Assembly (NCBI RefSeq): GCF_000185725.2
Contig: NZ_KI391953.1
Coordinates: 1,728,750 to 1,792,749, forward strand
Source: Segniliparus rugosus ATCC BAA-974
GTDB lineage: Bacteria; Actinomycetota; Actinomycetes; Mycobacteriales; Mycobacteriaceae
Length of the DNA stretch: 64,000 bases
Direction: 5' to 3'
Of the stretch, positions 27,021 to 35,898 are shown in pieces (the first letter of the stretch is position 1; each line of letters starts with the position of its first letter). The position numbers and the translations under genes are program-made. The notes below the pieces were generated by a model. The model was not told the origin of the DNA, searched no databases, and was given only the letters and a program-made list of their open reading frames with translations.

Positions 27021-29309
27021 TCAGCCCGCCACCGGCTGCAGCCGCACCGTGATGGCTTTCGCGACGGGAGTGTTCGAGCCTTTCGCCACGTGGTCCAGGG
27101 GCATGAGCGGGTTCGTCTCGGGGTAGTAGGCTGCGGCGTTGCCCTTCGGGGTGTCGTAGGCGACGACGCGGAAATTCGCGGCGACGCGCTCTTCTTTCAC
27201 CCCGTCCTGGTCCCATTCCGAGACGATGTCCACGTGCATGCCGTCCGCGAGGCCGAGCTCTGCGACGTCCTCGGGGTTCACGAACACCACGTGCCGCCCG
27301 CCCGCCACGCCCCGGTAGCGGTCGGAGAGCCCGTAGATCGTGGTGTTGAACTGGTCGTGGCTGCGCAGGGTCTGCAAGACGAGCCTGCCGGACGGGACGG
27401 GGACCCATTCGAGCGGGTTCGCGAAGAAATTCGCCTTGCCGGTCGCCGTGCGGAACTCCCGCGAATCCCTCGGCGGATGAGGGAGGGGGAACCCGTCCTT
27501 CTCGCGAACCCGCGCGTTGAAGTCGGCGAAGCCCGGCACGACGCGGCTGATCGAATCGCGAATACGGTCGTAATCCTCCCGGAACGCCTGCCACGGCACG
27601 GGATGCTCGGGGCCGAGGAGCTCCTGCGCGAGCTCGCAGACGATGGCGACCTCGCTGCGCAGCTCCGCGCTCGCGGGTTTGAGGTTGCCCCGCGAGAGGT
27701 GCACCATCGACATCGAGTCTTCCACGGAGACCACCTGCTTGCCGCTGGCCTGCAAGTCCCGGTCTGTGCGTCCGAGAGTCGGCAGGATCAATGCGGTCCT
27801 GCCGCGCACCACATGGGACCGGTTGAGCTTGGTGGAGATCTGCACGGTCAGCGAGCAGCCGCGCAGCGCGGCCTCTAAGAGATCGGTGTCCGGGGCGGCC
27901 TGGACGAAGTTGCCGCCCATGCCGACGAAGACCTTCGCCTTCCCGTCCCGCATGAGGCGGATCGACTCCACGACGTCCGCGCCGTGCGCGCGGGGGGAGG
28001 CGATGCCGAACTCCCGGTCCAGCGCGGCGAGGAAGCTTTCCGGCATCTGCTCCCACACGCCCATGGTCCGGTCGCCCTGCACGTTCGAGTGCCCGCGCAC
28101 CGGGCAGACCCCCGCGCCCGGTTTGCCGATCATGCCGCGCAGCAGCAGCACGCTGGTCGCGTCCTGGATAGTGGCGACGCCATGCACGTGCTGCGTGAGG
28201 CCCATGGCCCAGCAGATGATCGTGCGCTGCGAACTCGCGACCAGTTCCGCGATCTCGCGCAACTGCGCCTGGCCGATCCCGCTGGCCTCTTCGACGATAG
28301 CGAGGTCCACGGCCCGGATGTGCTGCTCGTACTCGGCGAAGCCGTGGGTGTGCCGCTCGATGAACTCGCGGTCGATCTGCCCGCTCTCCAGCAGCAGCTT
28401 AGCCAGCCCCTGGAACACGGCCTGGTCGCCGCCGAGGCGCACCCGCAGGAAATGATCGGCGAGCTTGGTGCCCTTGCCGACCACGCCGTGCACGGTCTGC
28501 GGGTCTTTGAACCGGATCAAACCCGCCTCGGGCAGGGGGTTCATCGCGACGATCCGCGCGCCGTTGGCCTTGGCCTTGTCCAACGCGGTGAGCATCCGAG
28601 GGTGGTTGGTGCCTGGGTTCTGGCCCGCGATGATGATCAGGTCCGCGTGGTGGACGTCGTCGAGCGAGACCGATCCCTTCCCGATGCCGATGGAGGCGGA
28701 CAGCGCCGTGCCCGAAGACTCGTGGCACATGTTCGAGCAGTCGGGGAGGTTGTTGGTGCCGAAGGAGCGCACGAGCAGCTGGTAACAGAACGCCGCCTCG
28801 TTGCTGGTGCGTCCTGAGGTGTAGAACACCGCCTCGTCCGGGCTGGCGAGCGCGCCAAGCTCGTCGGCGATCAGCCGATAGGCCTCGCCCCAGGAGATCG
28901 GCTCGTAATGCGTCGCGCCGGGCCGGGCCACCATGGGGTGGGTGAGCCTGCCCTGCTGGCCGAGCCAGTAATTGGTGTGGGCTTCAAGGTCGGCGAGAGA
29001 GTGCCGGGCGAAGAAATCCAGATCGGCCCGCGCTGTGGTCGCCTCGTCGGTGACGGCCTTCGCGCCGTTCTCGCAGAACTCGGCGACGCGCCGATGGCCA
29101 TGCGGATCCGGCCAGGCGCAGCTCGGGCAGTCGAAACCGTGGTTTTGGTTCAGCCGGGCGAAGGTCTGAGCGGTGCGGACCGCTCCCATCTGCGGCAGGG
29201 CGCGTCCCATCGAGACGAGCACGGCCTTGACCCCCGCCGCGTGGTCCTCCGGATGGGTGACGGCGAGCTCCGCCTCGTCGATCTCCTCTGGACGTGCTTT
29301 GGGTCGCAT
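27021..29309 (-). CDS. Molybdopterin oxidoreductase of the FdhF/YdeP family
   Basis: A 762-residue protein counted from the ATG at 29309. Cys61 and Cys64 in FDCPSCAWPDP may hold part of an iron-sulfur site, though the usual four-Cys N-terminal motif of FdhH is incomplete. NLPDCSNMCHESSG (Cys195) sits where FdhH has its Mo-ligand selenocysteine. AGQNPGTNHPRML, VRGHSNVQGDR and a C-terminal dinucleotide-binding domain follow. Family members are annotated as formate dehydrogenase-like or acid-resistance YdeP; true activity is unproven. A start at 29381 would overlap hisE on the other strand and is less likely. FdhD follows at once. Confidence 0.88.
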   Translation of the reverse strand: MRPKARPEEIDEAELAVTHPEDHAAGVKAVLVSMGRALPQMGAVRTAQTFARLNQNHGFDCPSCAWPDPHGHRRVAEFCENGAKAVTDEATTARADLDFFARHSLADLEAHTNYWLGQQGRLTHPMVARPGATHYEPISWGEAYRLIADELGALASPDEAVFYTSGRTSNEAAFCYQLLVRSFGTNNLPDCSNMCHESSGTALSASIGIGKGSVSLDDVHHADLIIIAGQNPGTNHPRMLTALDKAKANGARIVAMNPLPEAGLIRFKDPQTVHGVVGKGTKLADHFLRVRLGGDQAVFQGLAKLLLESGQIDREFIERHTHGFAEYEQHIRAVDLAIVEEASGIGQAQLREIAELVASSQRTIICWAMGLTQHVHGVATIQDATSVLLLRGMIGKPGAGVCPVRGHSNVQGDRTMGVWEQMPESFLAALDREFGIASPRAHGADVVESIRLMRDGKAKVFVGMGGNFVQAAPDTDLLEAALRGCSLTVQISTKLNRSHVVRGRTALILPTLGRTDRDLQASGKQVVSVEDSMSMVHLSRGNLKPASAELRSEVAIVCELAQELLGPEHPVPWQAFREDYDRIRDSISRVVPGFADFNARVREKDGFPLPHPPRDSREFRTATGKANFFANPLEWVPVPSGRLVLQTLRSHDQFNTTIYGLSDRYRGVAGGRHVVFVNPEDVAELGLADGMHVDIVSEWDQDGVKEERVAANFRVVAYDTPKGNAAAYYPETNPLMPLDHVAKGSNTPVAKAITVRLQPVAG

Positions 29310-29373
29310 GGGCTCTAGTGTGCTCCCTCCTCTGGTCGGGCGGCAACCTGGCTCATGAGAAACTGTGTGGGCT

Positions 29374-29664
29374 ATGGCCACTCAGACACCTTCCGAGACC
29401 CCGAAAACCTTTGACACGCTGTTCGCAGAGCTGAAGGCGCGCGCGGAAAGCGGCGACACCGACAGCTCGACCGTGGCCGCGCTCGGCAAGGGCGTGCATT
29501 TCATCGGCAAGAAGCTCATCGAAGAAGCCGCAGAGGTGTGGATGGCTGCCGAGCACGAGGACGACGACGCGTTGGCTTTGGAGCTCTCCCAGCTGCTGTA
29601 TTGGGCGCAAGTGGTCGCCCTCGCGCGCGGGATCAGCTTGAACGACATCTACGGGAGGCTCTGA
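29374..29664 (+). CDS. hisE: Phosphoribosyl-ATP pyrophosphohydrolase
   Basis: A 96-residue all-alpha NTP pyrophosphohydrolase with [20 protein letters not shown] and the acidic metal-binding [18 protein letters not shown]. It catalyses the second step of histidine synthesis. The stop overlaps hisG (TGATG). The ATG at 29374 (MATQTPSE) matches the usual short N-terminus. Confidence 0.95.
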   Translation: MATQTPSETPKTFDTLFAELKARAESGDTDSSTVAALGKGVHFIGKKLIEEAAEVWMAAEHEDDDALALELSQLLYWAQVVALARGISLNDIYGRL

Positions 29665-30518
29665 TGCTGAGGGTTGCTGTGCCCAACAAGGGCATGATCT
29701 CCGGTCCTGCGGCGGATCTGCTGTCCGAGGCGGGATACCGCCGTCGGCGCGACAGCAAGGATCTCTCCGTGCTCGACGCGGCGAACGAGGTCGAATTCTT
29801 CTTCCTCCGCCCGCGCGACATCGCGGTGTACGTCGGCTCCGGGGATCTCGACCTCGGCATCACGGGCCGGGACTTGGCGCTGGACGCGGGCGCGAGCGTG
29901 CGCGAACGCCTTGGCCTCGGCTTCGCGACCTCGAAGTTCCGGCTGGCCGCCCCGGTGGGGCAGGACTGGACCCTGGCCTCGTTGACCGGGAAGCGGATCG
30001 CCACCTCGCTGCCGAACCTGATGCGCTCGCATCTGCGCAAGCACGGAGTGGACGCGCAGGTCGTCTCGCTCGACGGCGCGGTGGAGATTTCGGTGCAGCT
30101 CGGCGTGGCCGACGTCGTGGCGGACGTGGTGGACTCGGGCCAGACGCTCAGCCAGCACGGTCTTGCCCCGTTCGGCGAGCCGATCTGCGTTTCGGAGGCG
30201 GTGCTCTTCGAGCGGGACGGCGAGGGCGATTCCGCGAAGGAGAAGGCGAAAGCGCAGCTGACGGCCAGGCTGCAAGGCGTGGTGTTCGCCCAGAAGTACC
30301 TCATGCTCGACTATGACTGCCCGAAGTCGGTTCTCGACGAGGCGGTTTCTGTCACGCCGGGGTTGGAGTCGCCCACCATCGCCGACCTCGCGAACCCGGA
30401 TTGGGTTGCCGTGCGCGCGCTCACCCCTCGGGCGGAGGTCAACGCGGTGATGGACAAGCTCGAAGAGCTTGGGGCGAAGGCTATTCTGGCTTCAGACGTG
30501 CGCCACTGCCGGTTCTGA
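29664..30518 (+). CDS. hisG: ATP phosphoribosyltransferase, long form
   Basis: A 284-residue HisG with the N-terminal catalytic domains ([43 protein letters not shown] with the PRPP loop) and a C-terminal ACT-like regulatory domain from about residue 205 ([16 protein letters not shown]) that binds histidine for feedback control. It is the first enzyme of histidine synthesis. It is coupled to hisE by a one-base stop/start overlap, as in Mycobacterium. Confidence 0.95.
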   Translation: MLRVAVPNKGMISGPAADLLSEAGYRRRRDSKDLSVLDAANEVEFFFLRPRDIAVYVGSGDLDLGITGRDLALDAGASVRERLGLGFATSKFRLAAPVGQDWTLASLTGKRIATSLPNLMRSHLRKHGVDAQVVSLDGAVEISVQLGVADVVADVVDSGQTLSQHGLAPFGEPICVSEAVLFERDGEGDSAKEKAKAQLTARLQGVVFAQKYLMLDYDCPKSVLDEAVSVTPGLESPTIADLANPDWVAVRALTPRAEVNAVMDKLEELGAKAILASDVRHCRF

Positions 30519-30535
30519 CTCTGCGATACCGCGCC

Positions 30536-30580
30536 TCAGTTCGGCGCAGTGATGGGGTGCTGGCCGGTTGGACTGATCCA
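30536..30580 (-). pseudogene. Remnant duplicating the C-terminal end of the DUF222 gene
   Basis: Read on the minus strand, 30536-30580 encodes RWISPTGQHPITAPN and a stop, matching the VTWTSPTGQHYTTAPG end of the neighbouring DUF222 protein. It is not joined to an intact frame. This looks like the tail of an older, replaced copy. Confidence 0.5.
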
Positions 30581-30642
30581 GCGTCTATGCAGAAAGACAC
30601 TGCGTATGGCTTCGTGCTGTTGCCGGACGGTAGCTGGGTGTT

Positions 30643-31989
30643 CTAACCAGGTGCGGTGGTGTAGTGCTGGCCGGTGGGGGATGTCCATGTGACGGCGCCG
30701 TCGGGGTTTTGTGTGTCTCGCCATCGTCCGTGGGTTTTTGCGCTGGGGGCACCTCCCACGAGCTCTGCGAGTGGGGGAGGGTGGTGTTTGCAGAGTCGTT
30801 TGAGATTTTGAGGGACGGTTTGTCCGCCTGATGCTGGGTTGTGGTGGTTGAACGGGTTCGTATGGTCGAGTTCGGTTCTCGCTCGGCGGTGGCACCCTGG
30901 GCGGTGTTGTGCCTCAAGCGCCGGCGGGCTGGTGCAGTGCTGGTCTCTGGCGTTGACGTGGGTTTCGACCGCTGGCGCGGGTTTGTAGCGCTCGGGTGTG
31001 GTGGTGAATTTGATCCGGGTGGCGGCTTTCGCGAGTTTCTGGGCGAGTTCGGGGTCGATGGGGGCTCCGTTGAGCCTCCCCCACTCGCAGAGCTCGTGGG
31101 CGGTGCCCCCAGCGGGGAGGTCGGAGAGGTTGGCGAGGACGGCGAGGTCCACGACGAGCTCGACGGGTTTGGCTTGGGGCGCGGGGCGTTGGGCGGCTTT
31201 GCAGGTGTCGCGGCCGCATTCGCAGCGGAGGCGGTCTTCCCCGTTCCCGACGAGGGCGGATAACGCGTCGGCCCGGCGGGTCCACATCGCTCTGGGATCC
31301 CCAGGGCAGACGGTCCTGGCGGCGGCGTCGAGCTTGTCTTTCACTGCCGCTGCTTCGAGCAGCGGCATGGTGCCCCAGATTTTCGCCATCTCGTCCCCGA
31401 CCGGTTGGAAGAAGAGTCCGCGTTCGGCGTGCGCCCGCTCGCGCCGAACGCGGGTCCATTCGGAGTCCCACCGGACGTACTGCGCCTCGATCAAGCCCTG
31501 GATCTTCGATTGGGAGTGCAACCGCCAACGCGGAGCCCGCTCCGCCAACCAGGTGTCCAGCTTCTCCCGCCATCCCGCAGGAGCAGCATTCAGCGACTTG
31601 CCGATGTAGCTCGCGACCTTCGTGGTGACCTCCCCGGTGGCGAGTCTCGCGCCGAGCTTGGGATAGCGCTCGGTGATGTTCTCCGCGAACGACAACATGC
31701 CCTTCGCCTCGCGAGAAGAGACCCCGAGCGCCGGGGCGAGTTCGAGGATCGCCGCTTCGCGAGTCGAAAAGGAGAAAATCCCCTTCCCGCCCTGACGCTC
31801 CTCCGCCAACTTCCGCTCGGCGATATTCTCCGCGACGGCAACGACGGTCTCCGCCTTCAACGACAGCAGCATCGCTTCGGCGCGCTCGATCTCCGCGAGC
31901 GCTGCGAACCTCGCCTTCGACCCCGCGCGCAACCCCTCCCGGAGGCTCCTAATTCTCTCCTCCGACACGATCCCCGTCGTGCTGCTCAT
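30643..31989 (-). CDS. DUF222 / 13E12-repeat family HNH endonuclease-like protein
   Basis: A 448-residue protein of the abundant actinobacterial 13E12/DUF222 family. The long helical DUF222 part covers about residues 20-320 and the HNH part begins near 373 with ELDHTNPF (Asp375, His376), QN (Asn393) and LCKHH (His402/403). A 14-residue stretch, PPPLAELVGGAPSA (404-417), encoded by one copy of a 40-bp repeat, splits the usual HH...KTHGRW ending. The second copy encodes the region around LPAGGTAHELCEWGR. The role is unknown: mobile or phage-derived nuclease. Whether this copy is active is doubtful. Confidence 0.85.
   Translation of the reverse strand: MSSTTGIVSEERIRSLREGLRAGSKARFAALAEIERAEAMLLSLKAETVVAVAENIAERKLAEERQGGKGIFSFSTREAAILELAPALGVSSREAKGMLSFAENITERYPKLGARLATGEVTTKVASYIGKSLNAAPAGWREKLDTWLAERAPRWRLHSQSKIQGLIEAQYVRWDSEWTRVRRERAHAERGLFFQPVGDEMAKIWGTMPLLEAAAVKDKLDAAARTVCPGDPRAMWTRRADALSALVGNGEDRLRCECGRDTCKAAQRPAPQAKPVELVVDLAVLANLSDLPAGGTAHELCEWGRLNGAPIDPELAQKLAKAATRIKFTTTPERYKPAPAVETHVNARDQHCTSPPALEAQHRPGCHRRARTELDHTNPFNHHNPASGGQTVPQNLKRLCKHHPPPLAELVGGAPSAKTHGRWRDTQNPDGAVTWTSPTGQHYTTAPG
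30741..30780 (-). repeat. 40-bp palindromic repeat, copy A (inside DUF222 gene)
   Basis: The reverse complement of 30741-30780 matches 31075-31114 in 39 of 40 bases. The unit is itself near-palindromic (arms CCTCCCCCAC and GTGGGAGG around CTCGCAGAGCTC) and carries GGTGCCCCCAGCG at one end. Such short G/C palindromes are dispersed in other actinobacteria. Confidence 0.75.
31075..31114 (+). repeat. 40-bp palindromic repeat, copy B (inverted to copy A)
   Basis: Identical to the reverse complement of copy A except for one C/A change within GTGGG[C/A]GGTG. The two lie 294 bases apart in opposite directions inside one gene. Confidence 0.75.
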
Positions 31990-32054
31990 ACGTTCGATTC
32001 TATCGGAAAGTGTGTTACATCACAAGGGGGAATTTGGGGGAAATGCTGGAAAAG

Positions 32055-33077
32055 CTAGGCCGAGGCGAAAGTTCGTTCGTGCCTGTCCAGCCACTCGTCC
32101 AACGCGGCGTACGCGCGGGTCCGAGCATTCAAACGAGAGAGGAAGACATCGTGACGCGCCTCGGGGATCTGCACCACATCGGTCTGCGGCGTGATGAAGC
32201 CCGCCCACCGCTTGATATGCGCCACGTCCAGTACGGCGTCGGACGTGTCCATCCGCTCAGGCTCCGAACCGGAGAGGTACGACCGGTCGGAGTGCAGCAC
32301 AAGCGCAGGGACCCCGACGTCCACGCCTTTGTGCAGCTCGCGTTGCGCGCGGGTGACCGCGCGCAGCCAGCCGAGCCGCAATGGCGGTCCGAGCAGCGGT
32401 TTGCGCTCTAGGTTGTAGTCCCACTCGCCCCTGTAGTCCTTGTGCAGGCTCTCGCCGTACGCGCCGAGGCTGTTTTGAGGGAGCGTCAGCGCGGGCGCGA
32501 TCGGCCCGAGCGTCGTCGCGAGGCCGATCGCGACGAGCCGCAGCGGCGTGGGGGCGGGAAGCTCGACGAACGGGCTGTTGAGCACAAGCCCTCGGACCAG
32601 CCGCGAGGCTGTCGAGCCGGAGCCGCGCCGCAGACGCGCGAGGGCGAGCGGCGCGATGAGCCCGCCGGTGGAATGCCCGTGCAGGACGATCGGCAGCTCG
32701 CCGATCTCGTCCCGGACCACTTCGAGCGCCGCGCGCAGGTCCGCGTCGTACTGCGCGAAGTCCGAGCTGTAATGCGGGGTGAGCCCGCGTCGTCGGGAGC
32801 GTCCGCATTTGCGCAAGTCCAAGGCGTAGAACCGGTAGCCTCGGGCGGAGCAATGCTCGGCGAGCCCGCGCTGGAAGAAGTAATCGTTGTAGCCGTGCAG
32901 ATGCAGCACTGCGCCGCGCGGCGCCCCGGAGAGACCGGCAGGAACATGTTTGACGAGGGTGGCGAAAATCTCCCCTTCGCCGTCAGGATCGGCTCCGAGC
33001 GGTATGGTCAACTGGCGAAAATCGTCCCCTAACTCGTCAGATGACCAAAGGGGCGGTGCGTCTGCGGCAATGCTCAC
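32055..33077 (-). CDS. Alpha/beta hydrolase, monoacylglycerol lipase/lysophospholipase type
   Basis: A 340-residue hydrolase. AVLHLHGYNDYFFQ gives the oxyanion region, LHGHSTGGLIAPL near residue 130 the nucleophile elbow (GHSTG), and the late ARHDVFLS the catalytic His. Members of this group cleave monoacylglycerols or lysophospholipids. The GTG at 33077 is chosen because TATGAT lies 6 bases upstream on the same strand and there is no ATG in frame nearby. It diverges from mqo, so the two share a 60-base promoter region. Confidence 0.88.
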   Translation of the reverse strand: MSIAADAPPLWSSDELGDDFRQLTIPLGADPDGEGEIFATLVKHVPAGLSGAPRGAVLHLHGYNDYFFQRGLAEHCSARGYRFYALDLRKCGRSRRRGLTPHYSSDFAQYDADLRAALEVVRDEIGELPIVLHGHSTGGLIAPLALARLRRGSGSTASRLVRGLVLNSPFVELPAPTPLRLVAIGLATTLGPIAPALTLPQNSLGAYGESLHKDYRGEWDYNLERKPLLGPPLRLGWLRAVTRAQRELHKGVDVGVPALVLHSDRSYLSGSEPERMDTSDAVLDVAHIKRWAGFITPQTDVVQIPEARHDVFLSRLNARTRAYAALDEWLDRHERTFASA

Positions 33078-33083
33078 GCGGGC

Positions 33084-33089
33084 ATCATA
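33084..33089 (-). promoter_or_regulatory. -10 hexamer TATGAT of the hydrolase gene, leaderless
   Basis: On the minus strand TATGAT is followed after 6 bases by the GTG at 33077. It decides the start of a gene that otherwise has no clear ribosome site. Confidence 0.5.
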
Positions 33090-33100
33090 GACATCCTGAG

Positions 33101-33130
33101 TGACAAGCGGGAGCAGGTCAGCCGTAATAT
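33101..33130 (+). promoter_or_regulatory. Promoter of mqo, leaderless
   Basis: TGACAA (33101-33106), 18 bases, TAATAT (33125-33130), and the ATG 7 bases later at 33138. Transcription must begin at or beside the start codon, and no SD is present. Confidence 0.65.
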
Positions 33131-33137
33131 TCTGAAC

Positions 33138-34655
33138 ATGTCTGATCGAACCAACCCTGCGGCATCGACCAAGAAAGCCGGTTCCACCGTGCTGGAGACA
33201 GATGTGGCTCTGATCGGCGCGGGAGTCGTGAGCGCCACGCTCGGCTCCCTCCTGCGCCAGGTGCAGCCCGATTGGTCCATCGCCGTGTTCGAGCGCCGCC
33301 CCGGCGCGGCGGAGGAGTCGAGCTCCCCGTGGAATAACGCGGGCACCGGGCATTCGGCGCTCTGCGAGCTCAACTACACCCCGGCCAAGCCGGGCGGCGG
33401 CGTGGACATCACCAAAGCCGTGGCGATCAACGAGCAGTTCCAGGTCACGCGGCAGTTCTGGTCGAGCCTCGTCCAAGCGGGGCACTTGGTCGAGCCGAAG
33501 CGGTTCATCAACCCGGTCCCGCATATGAGCTGGGTGACCGGCCGGGAGGACGCCGACTACCTCAAGGCGCGCTACGAGGCGCTCTCGAAGCACCCGCTGT
33601 TCTCGAACATGGGCTTCTCGACGAGCCCGGAGGAGTTCGCCAAGCGCCTGCCGCTGATGGCCAAGGGCCGCGACTTCTCCGACCCGTTCGCGATCACTTG
33701 GGAGGAGGACGGCACCGATGTGAACTTCGGCGAGCTGTCCCGCCAGCTCCTCGCGCACGTCGCAAGCGCGGGTCCGCTCTTGTTCGAGCACGAGGTGACG
33801 AGCCTCAAACGGGACGGGGAGCGCTGGAAGCTCTCGGTGAAGAACCTGCGGACGGGGGAGAAGACCACGGCTCGGGCGAAGTTCGTCTTCGTCGGCGCGG
33901 GCGGGTACGCCTTGCCGCTGCTGCAGTCGGCGGGCGTTCCCGCTGTCAAGGGCATGGGCGGGTTCCCGATCTCCGGCGCGTTCTTGCGCTGCACGAACCC
34001 GGACGTCGTCGCGCAGCACCAGGCCAAGGTGTACGCCAAGGCCACCGGGTCCGCCCCGCCGATGTCCGTCCCGCACTTGGACACCAGGGTGATCGACGGC
34101 AAGAAGGGCATCCTCTTCGGCCCGTACGCGGGCTGGTCCCCGAAGTACCTGAAAGAGGGCAGGCTCACCGACCTCTTCGCCTCGTTGCGCCCCGGCAATA
34201 TCCTGCCGTATCTCTCGGTGGCCGCCACCGAGTTCAACCTGGTCAAATACTTGGTCGGACAGTTGCTCCAGTCGCCGTCCGACCGGATCGCGGCGTTGGC
34301 GGACTTCGTCCCCTCAGTGAACCCCGAAGACTGGGAGCTGTACTTCGCGGGGCAGCGGGTGCAGATCATCCGAGGCAAGGGCGCGAAAGGCACCCTCGAA
34401 CTCGGCACGGCGGTCGAGACGACCCCGGACGGCACGGTCGCCGGACTGCTCGGAGCCTCTCCCGGCGCGTCCACCTGCGTGTCGGCGATGCTCTCCACGC
34501 TCGAACGGTGCTTCCCGAAGGACCACGAGCGCTGGACGGGGAAGATCAAGGAGCTCGTTCCCTCGTACGGCACGAAGCTCGCCGAGAACCCGCAGTTGCA
34601 CGAGCGTTTGTTCGCCGAGTCCGCTAAGACGCTCGAACTGACTTCGGCCTCTTGA
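33138..34655 (+). CDS. mqo: Malate:quinone oxidoreductase
   Basis: A 505-residue FAD protein with VALIGAGVVSATLGSLL near residue 23, SSPWNNAGTGHSALCELNY, VFVGAGGYALPLLQ near 255 and VAGLLGASPGASTCVSAML near the end. It oxidises malate to oxaloacetate and passes electrons to the quinone pool at the inner face of the membrane. It is the TCA-cycle step used in many actinobacteria in place of or beside malate dehydrogenase. The stop overlaps the cysG start (TTGA). Confidence 0.96.
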   Translation: MSDRTNPAASTKKAGSTVLETDVALIGAGVVSATLGSLLRQVQPDWSIAVFERRPGAAEESSSPWNNAGTGHSALCELNYTPAKPGGGVDITKAVAINEQFQVTRQFWSSLVQAGHLVEPKRFINPVPHMSWVTGREDADYLKARYEALSKHPLFSNMGFSTSPEEFAKRLPLMAKGRDFSDPFAITWEEDGTDVNFGELSRQLLAHVASAGPLLFEHEVTSLKRDGERWKLSVKNLRTGEKTTARAKFVFVGAGGYALPLLQSAGVPAVKGMGGFPISGAFLRCTNPDVVAQHQAKVYAKATGSAPPMSVPHLDTRVIDGKKGILFGPYAGWSPKYLKEGRLTDLFASLRPGNILPYLSVAATEFNLVKYLVGQLLQSPSDRIAALADFVPSVNPEDWELYFAGQRVQIIRGKGAKGTLELGTAVETTPDGTVAGLLGASPGASTCVSAMLSTLERCFPKDHERWTGKIKELVPSYGTKLAENPQLHERLFAESAKTLELTSAS

Positions 34656-35887
34656 GCCAGAACGCGGCCGAACCGTATCTCGCGGGCCTGAACCTCGCGG
34701 ATAAGCCGGTCGTGGTCGTCGGCGGCGGCGCGGTGGCCCGCCGCCGGGTCGCGGGCCTTGTGCGGGCCGGGGCTCGGGTGACCGTCGTCGCGCCCGAGGT
34801 GACCACCGCCATCGAGGCGACCAAAGGGGTCACAGTCGTGGCGAGGGAGTATCGCGAGGGCGACCTCGACGGATTCTGGTACGCGCTGGCCTGCACCGAC
34901 GACCCCGAGGTGAACGCGCGCGTCGTGGCGGAGGCGGACCGGCTGAGGGTCTTCTGCGTCCGGGCGGACCAAGCGCGCAGCGGGTCTGCGGTCACCCCGG
35001 CGATCGGACGTTCCGGCTCGCTCACCGTCGGCGTCCTCGCGGGCGGTGACCATCGGCGGTCCGCAGCCGCGCGCACCGCGATCACCGCCGCCATCGAGGA
35101 CGGCAGTCTCGACGTGGAAGCCGAGGCGCTGCCCGAGTCCGAGACTCCGGGTGTGGCGCTGGTCGGAGCAGGACCGGGGGACCCCGAGCTCATCACGGTC
35201 CGGGGCAAGCGGCTTTTGGCCAGGGCGGACGTGGTCGTCGCGGACCGGCTCGCCCCGCCGGAGCTGCTCGCGGAGCTGGGGCCGAAGGCCGTTGTGGTGG
35301 ACGCGGCGAAGGTGCCGGGCGGACGCGCGATGGACCAAGAGGACATCAACCGCACGTTGATCGAGCACGCTCGGGCCGGAAAGTTCGTGGTGCGCCTGAA
35401 AGGCGGCGACCCGTATGTGTTCGGCAGGGGCTTCGAGGAGTATCTGGCCTGCGTCGAGGCAGGCGTCCCGGTGACGGTGGTGCCGGGCGTGTCGAGCGCC
35501 ATCGCGGCCCCGGCGCTCGCGCAAATCCCGGTCACCCATCGCGGGGTGACGCACGAGGTGGTGATCGTGAGCGGCCATCTCGCGCCCGAAGCCCCCGCGT
35601 CGCTGGTCGACTGGCAGGGGCTCGCCAGGCTGGGCGGCACGCTCGTCCTGATGATGGCGGTCACCAACTTGCCCGCGATCAGCGCGGCGCTGATCGCGGG
35701 CGGGCGCGGCCCCGCGACCGCGACGGCGGTGATCGAGGACGCGAGCAGGCAGGGCCAGCGGGTGCTGAAGGCCCGTCTCGACCAGGTGGCCGACCTTGTG
35801 GCAAAAGAGCGGGTCGGGCCGCCTGCGGTCGTGGTGATCGGCCCTGTGGTGGCGCTCTTGGACGAAGCAGGGGCTTCGAACGGGTAG
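34652..35887 (+). CDS. cysG: Siroheme synthase-type fusion: precorrin-2 dehydrogenase and uroporphyrinogen-III C-methyltransferase
   Basis: A 411-residue protein. The N-terminal VVVVGGGAVARRRVAGL near residue 20 is the NAD-binding precorrin-2 dehydrogenase part; from residue 165, VALVGAGPGDPELITVRGKRLL, VVRLKGGDPYVFGRG and VTVVPGVSSAIAAPAL are the SAM-dependent methyltransferase. Together they make sirohydrochlorin for sirohaem and possibly cobalamin. The only sensible start is TTG at 34652, overlapping the mqo stop by four bases. The stop TAG also forms the first three bases of the efpA -10. Confidence 0.93.
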   Translation: MSQNAAEPYLAGLNLADKPVVVVGGGAVARRRVAGLVRAGARVTVVAPEVTTAIEATKGVTVVAREYREGDLDGFWYALACTDDPEVNARVVAEADRLRVFCVRADQARSGSAVTPAIGRSGSLTVGVLAGGDHRRSAAARTAITAAIEDGSLDVEAEALPESETPGVALVGAGPGDPELITVRGKRLLARADVVVADRLAPPELLAELGPKAVVVDAAKVPGGRAMDQEDINRTLIEHARAGKFVVRLKGGDPYVFGRGFEEYLACVEAGVPVTVVPGVSSAIAAPALAQIPVTHRGVTHEVVIVSGHLAPEAPASLVDWQGLARLGGTLVLMMAVTNLPAISAALIAGGRGPATATAVIEDASRQGQRVLKARLDQVADLVAKERVGPPAVVVIGPVVALLDEAGASNG

Positions 35888-35890
35888 TCT
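35885..35890 (+). promoter_or_regulatory. -10 hexamer TAGTCT of efpA, beginning with the cysG stop codon
   Basis: The TAG stop of cysG (35885-35887) is the first half of TAGTCT. Eight bases follow to the ATG at 35899. Confidence 0.45.
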
Positions 35891-35898
35891 CGATGCCC

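Noticed and set aside
30401-30646. Plus-strand frame ending MQKDTAYGFVLLPDGSWVF after hisG
   Set aside because: Starts inside hisG in another frame and has no ribosome site; it overlaps the DUF222 tail remnant and is most likely chance coding.
32055-34076. Long minus-strand frame through mqo and the hydrolase
   Set aside because: The part beyond 33077 is antisense to mqo and Arg/Gly-rich; the true hydrolase start is the leaderless GTG at 33077.
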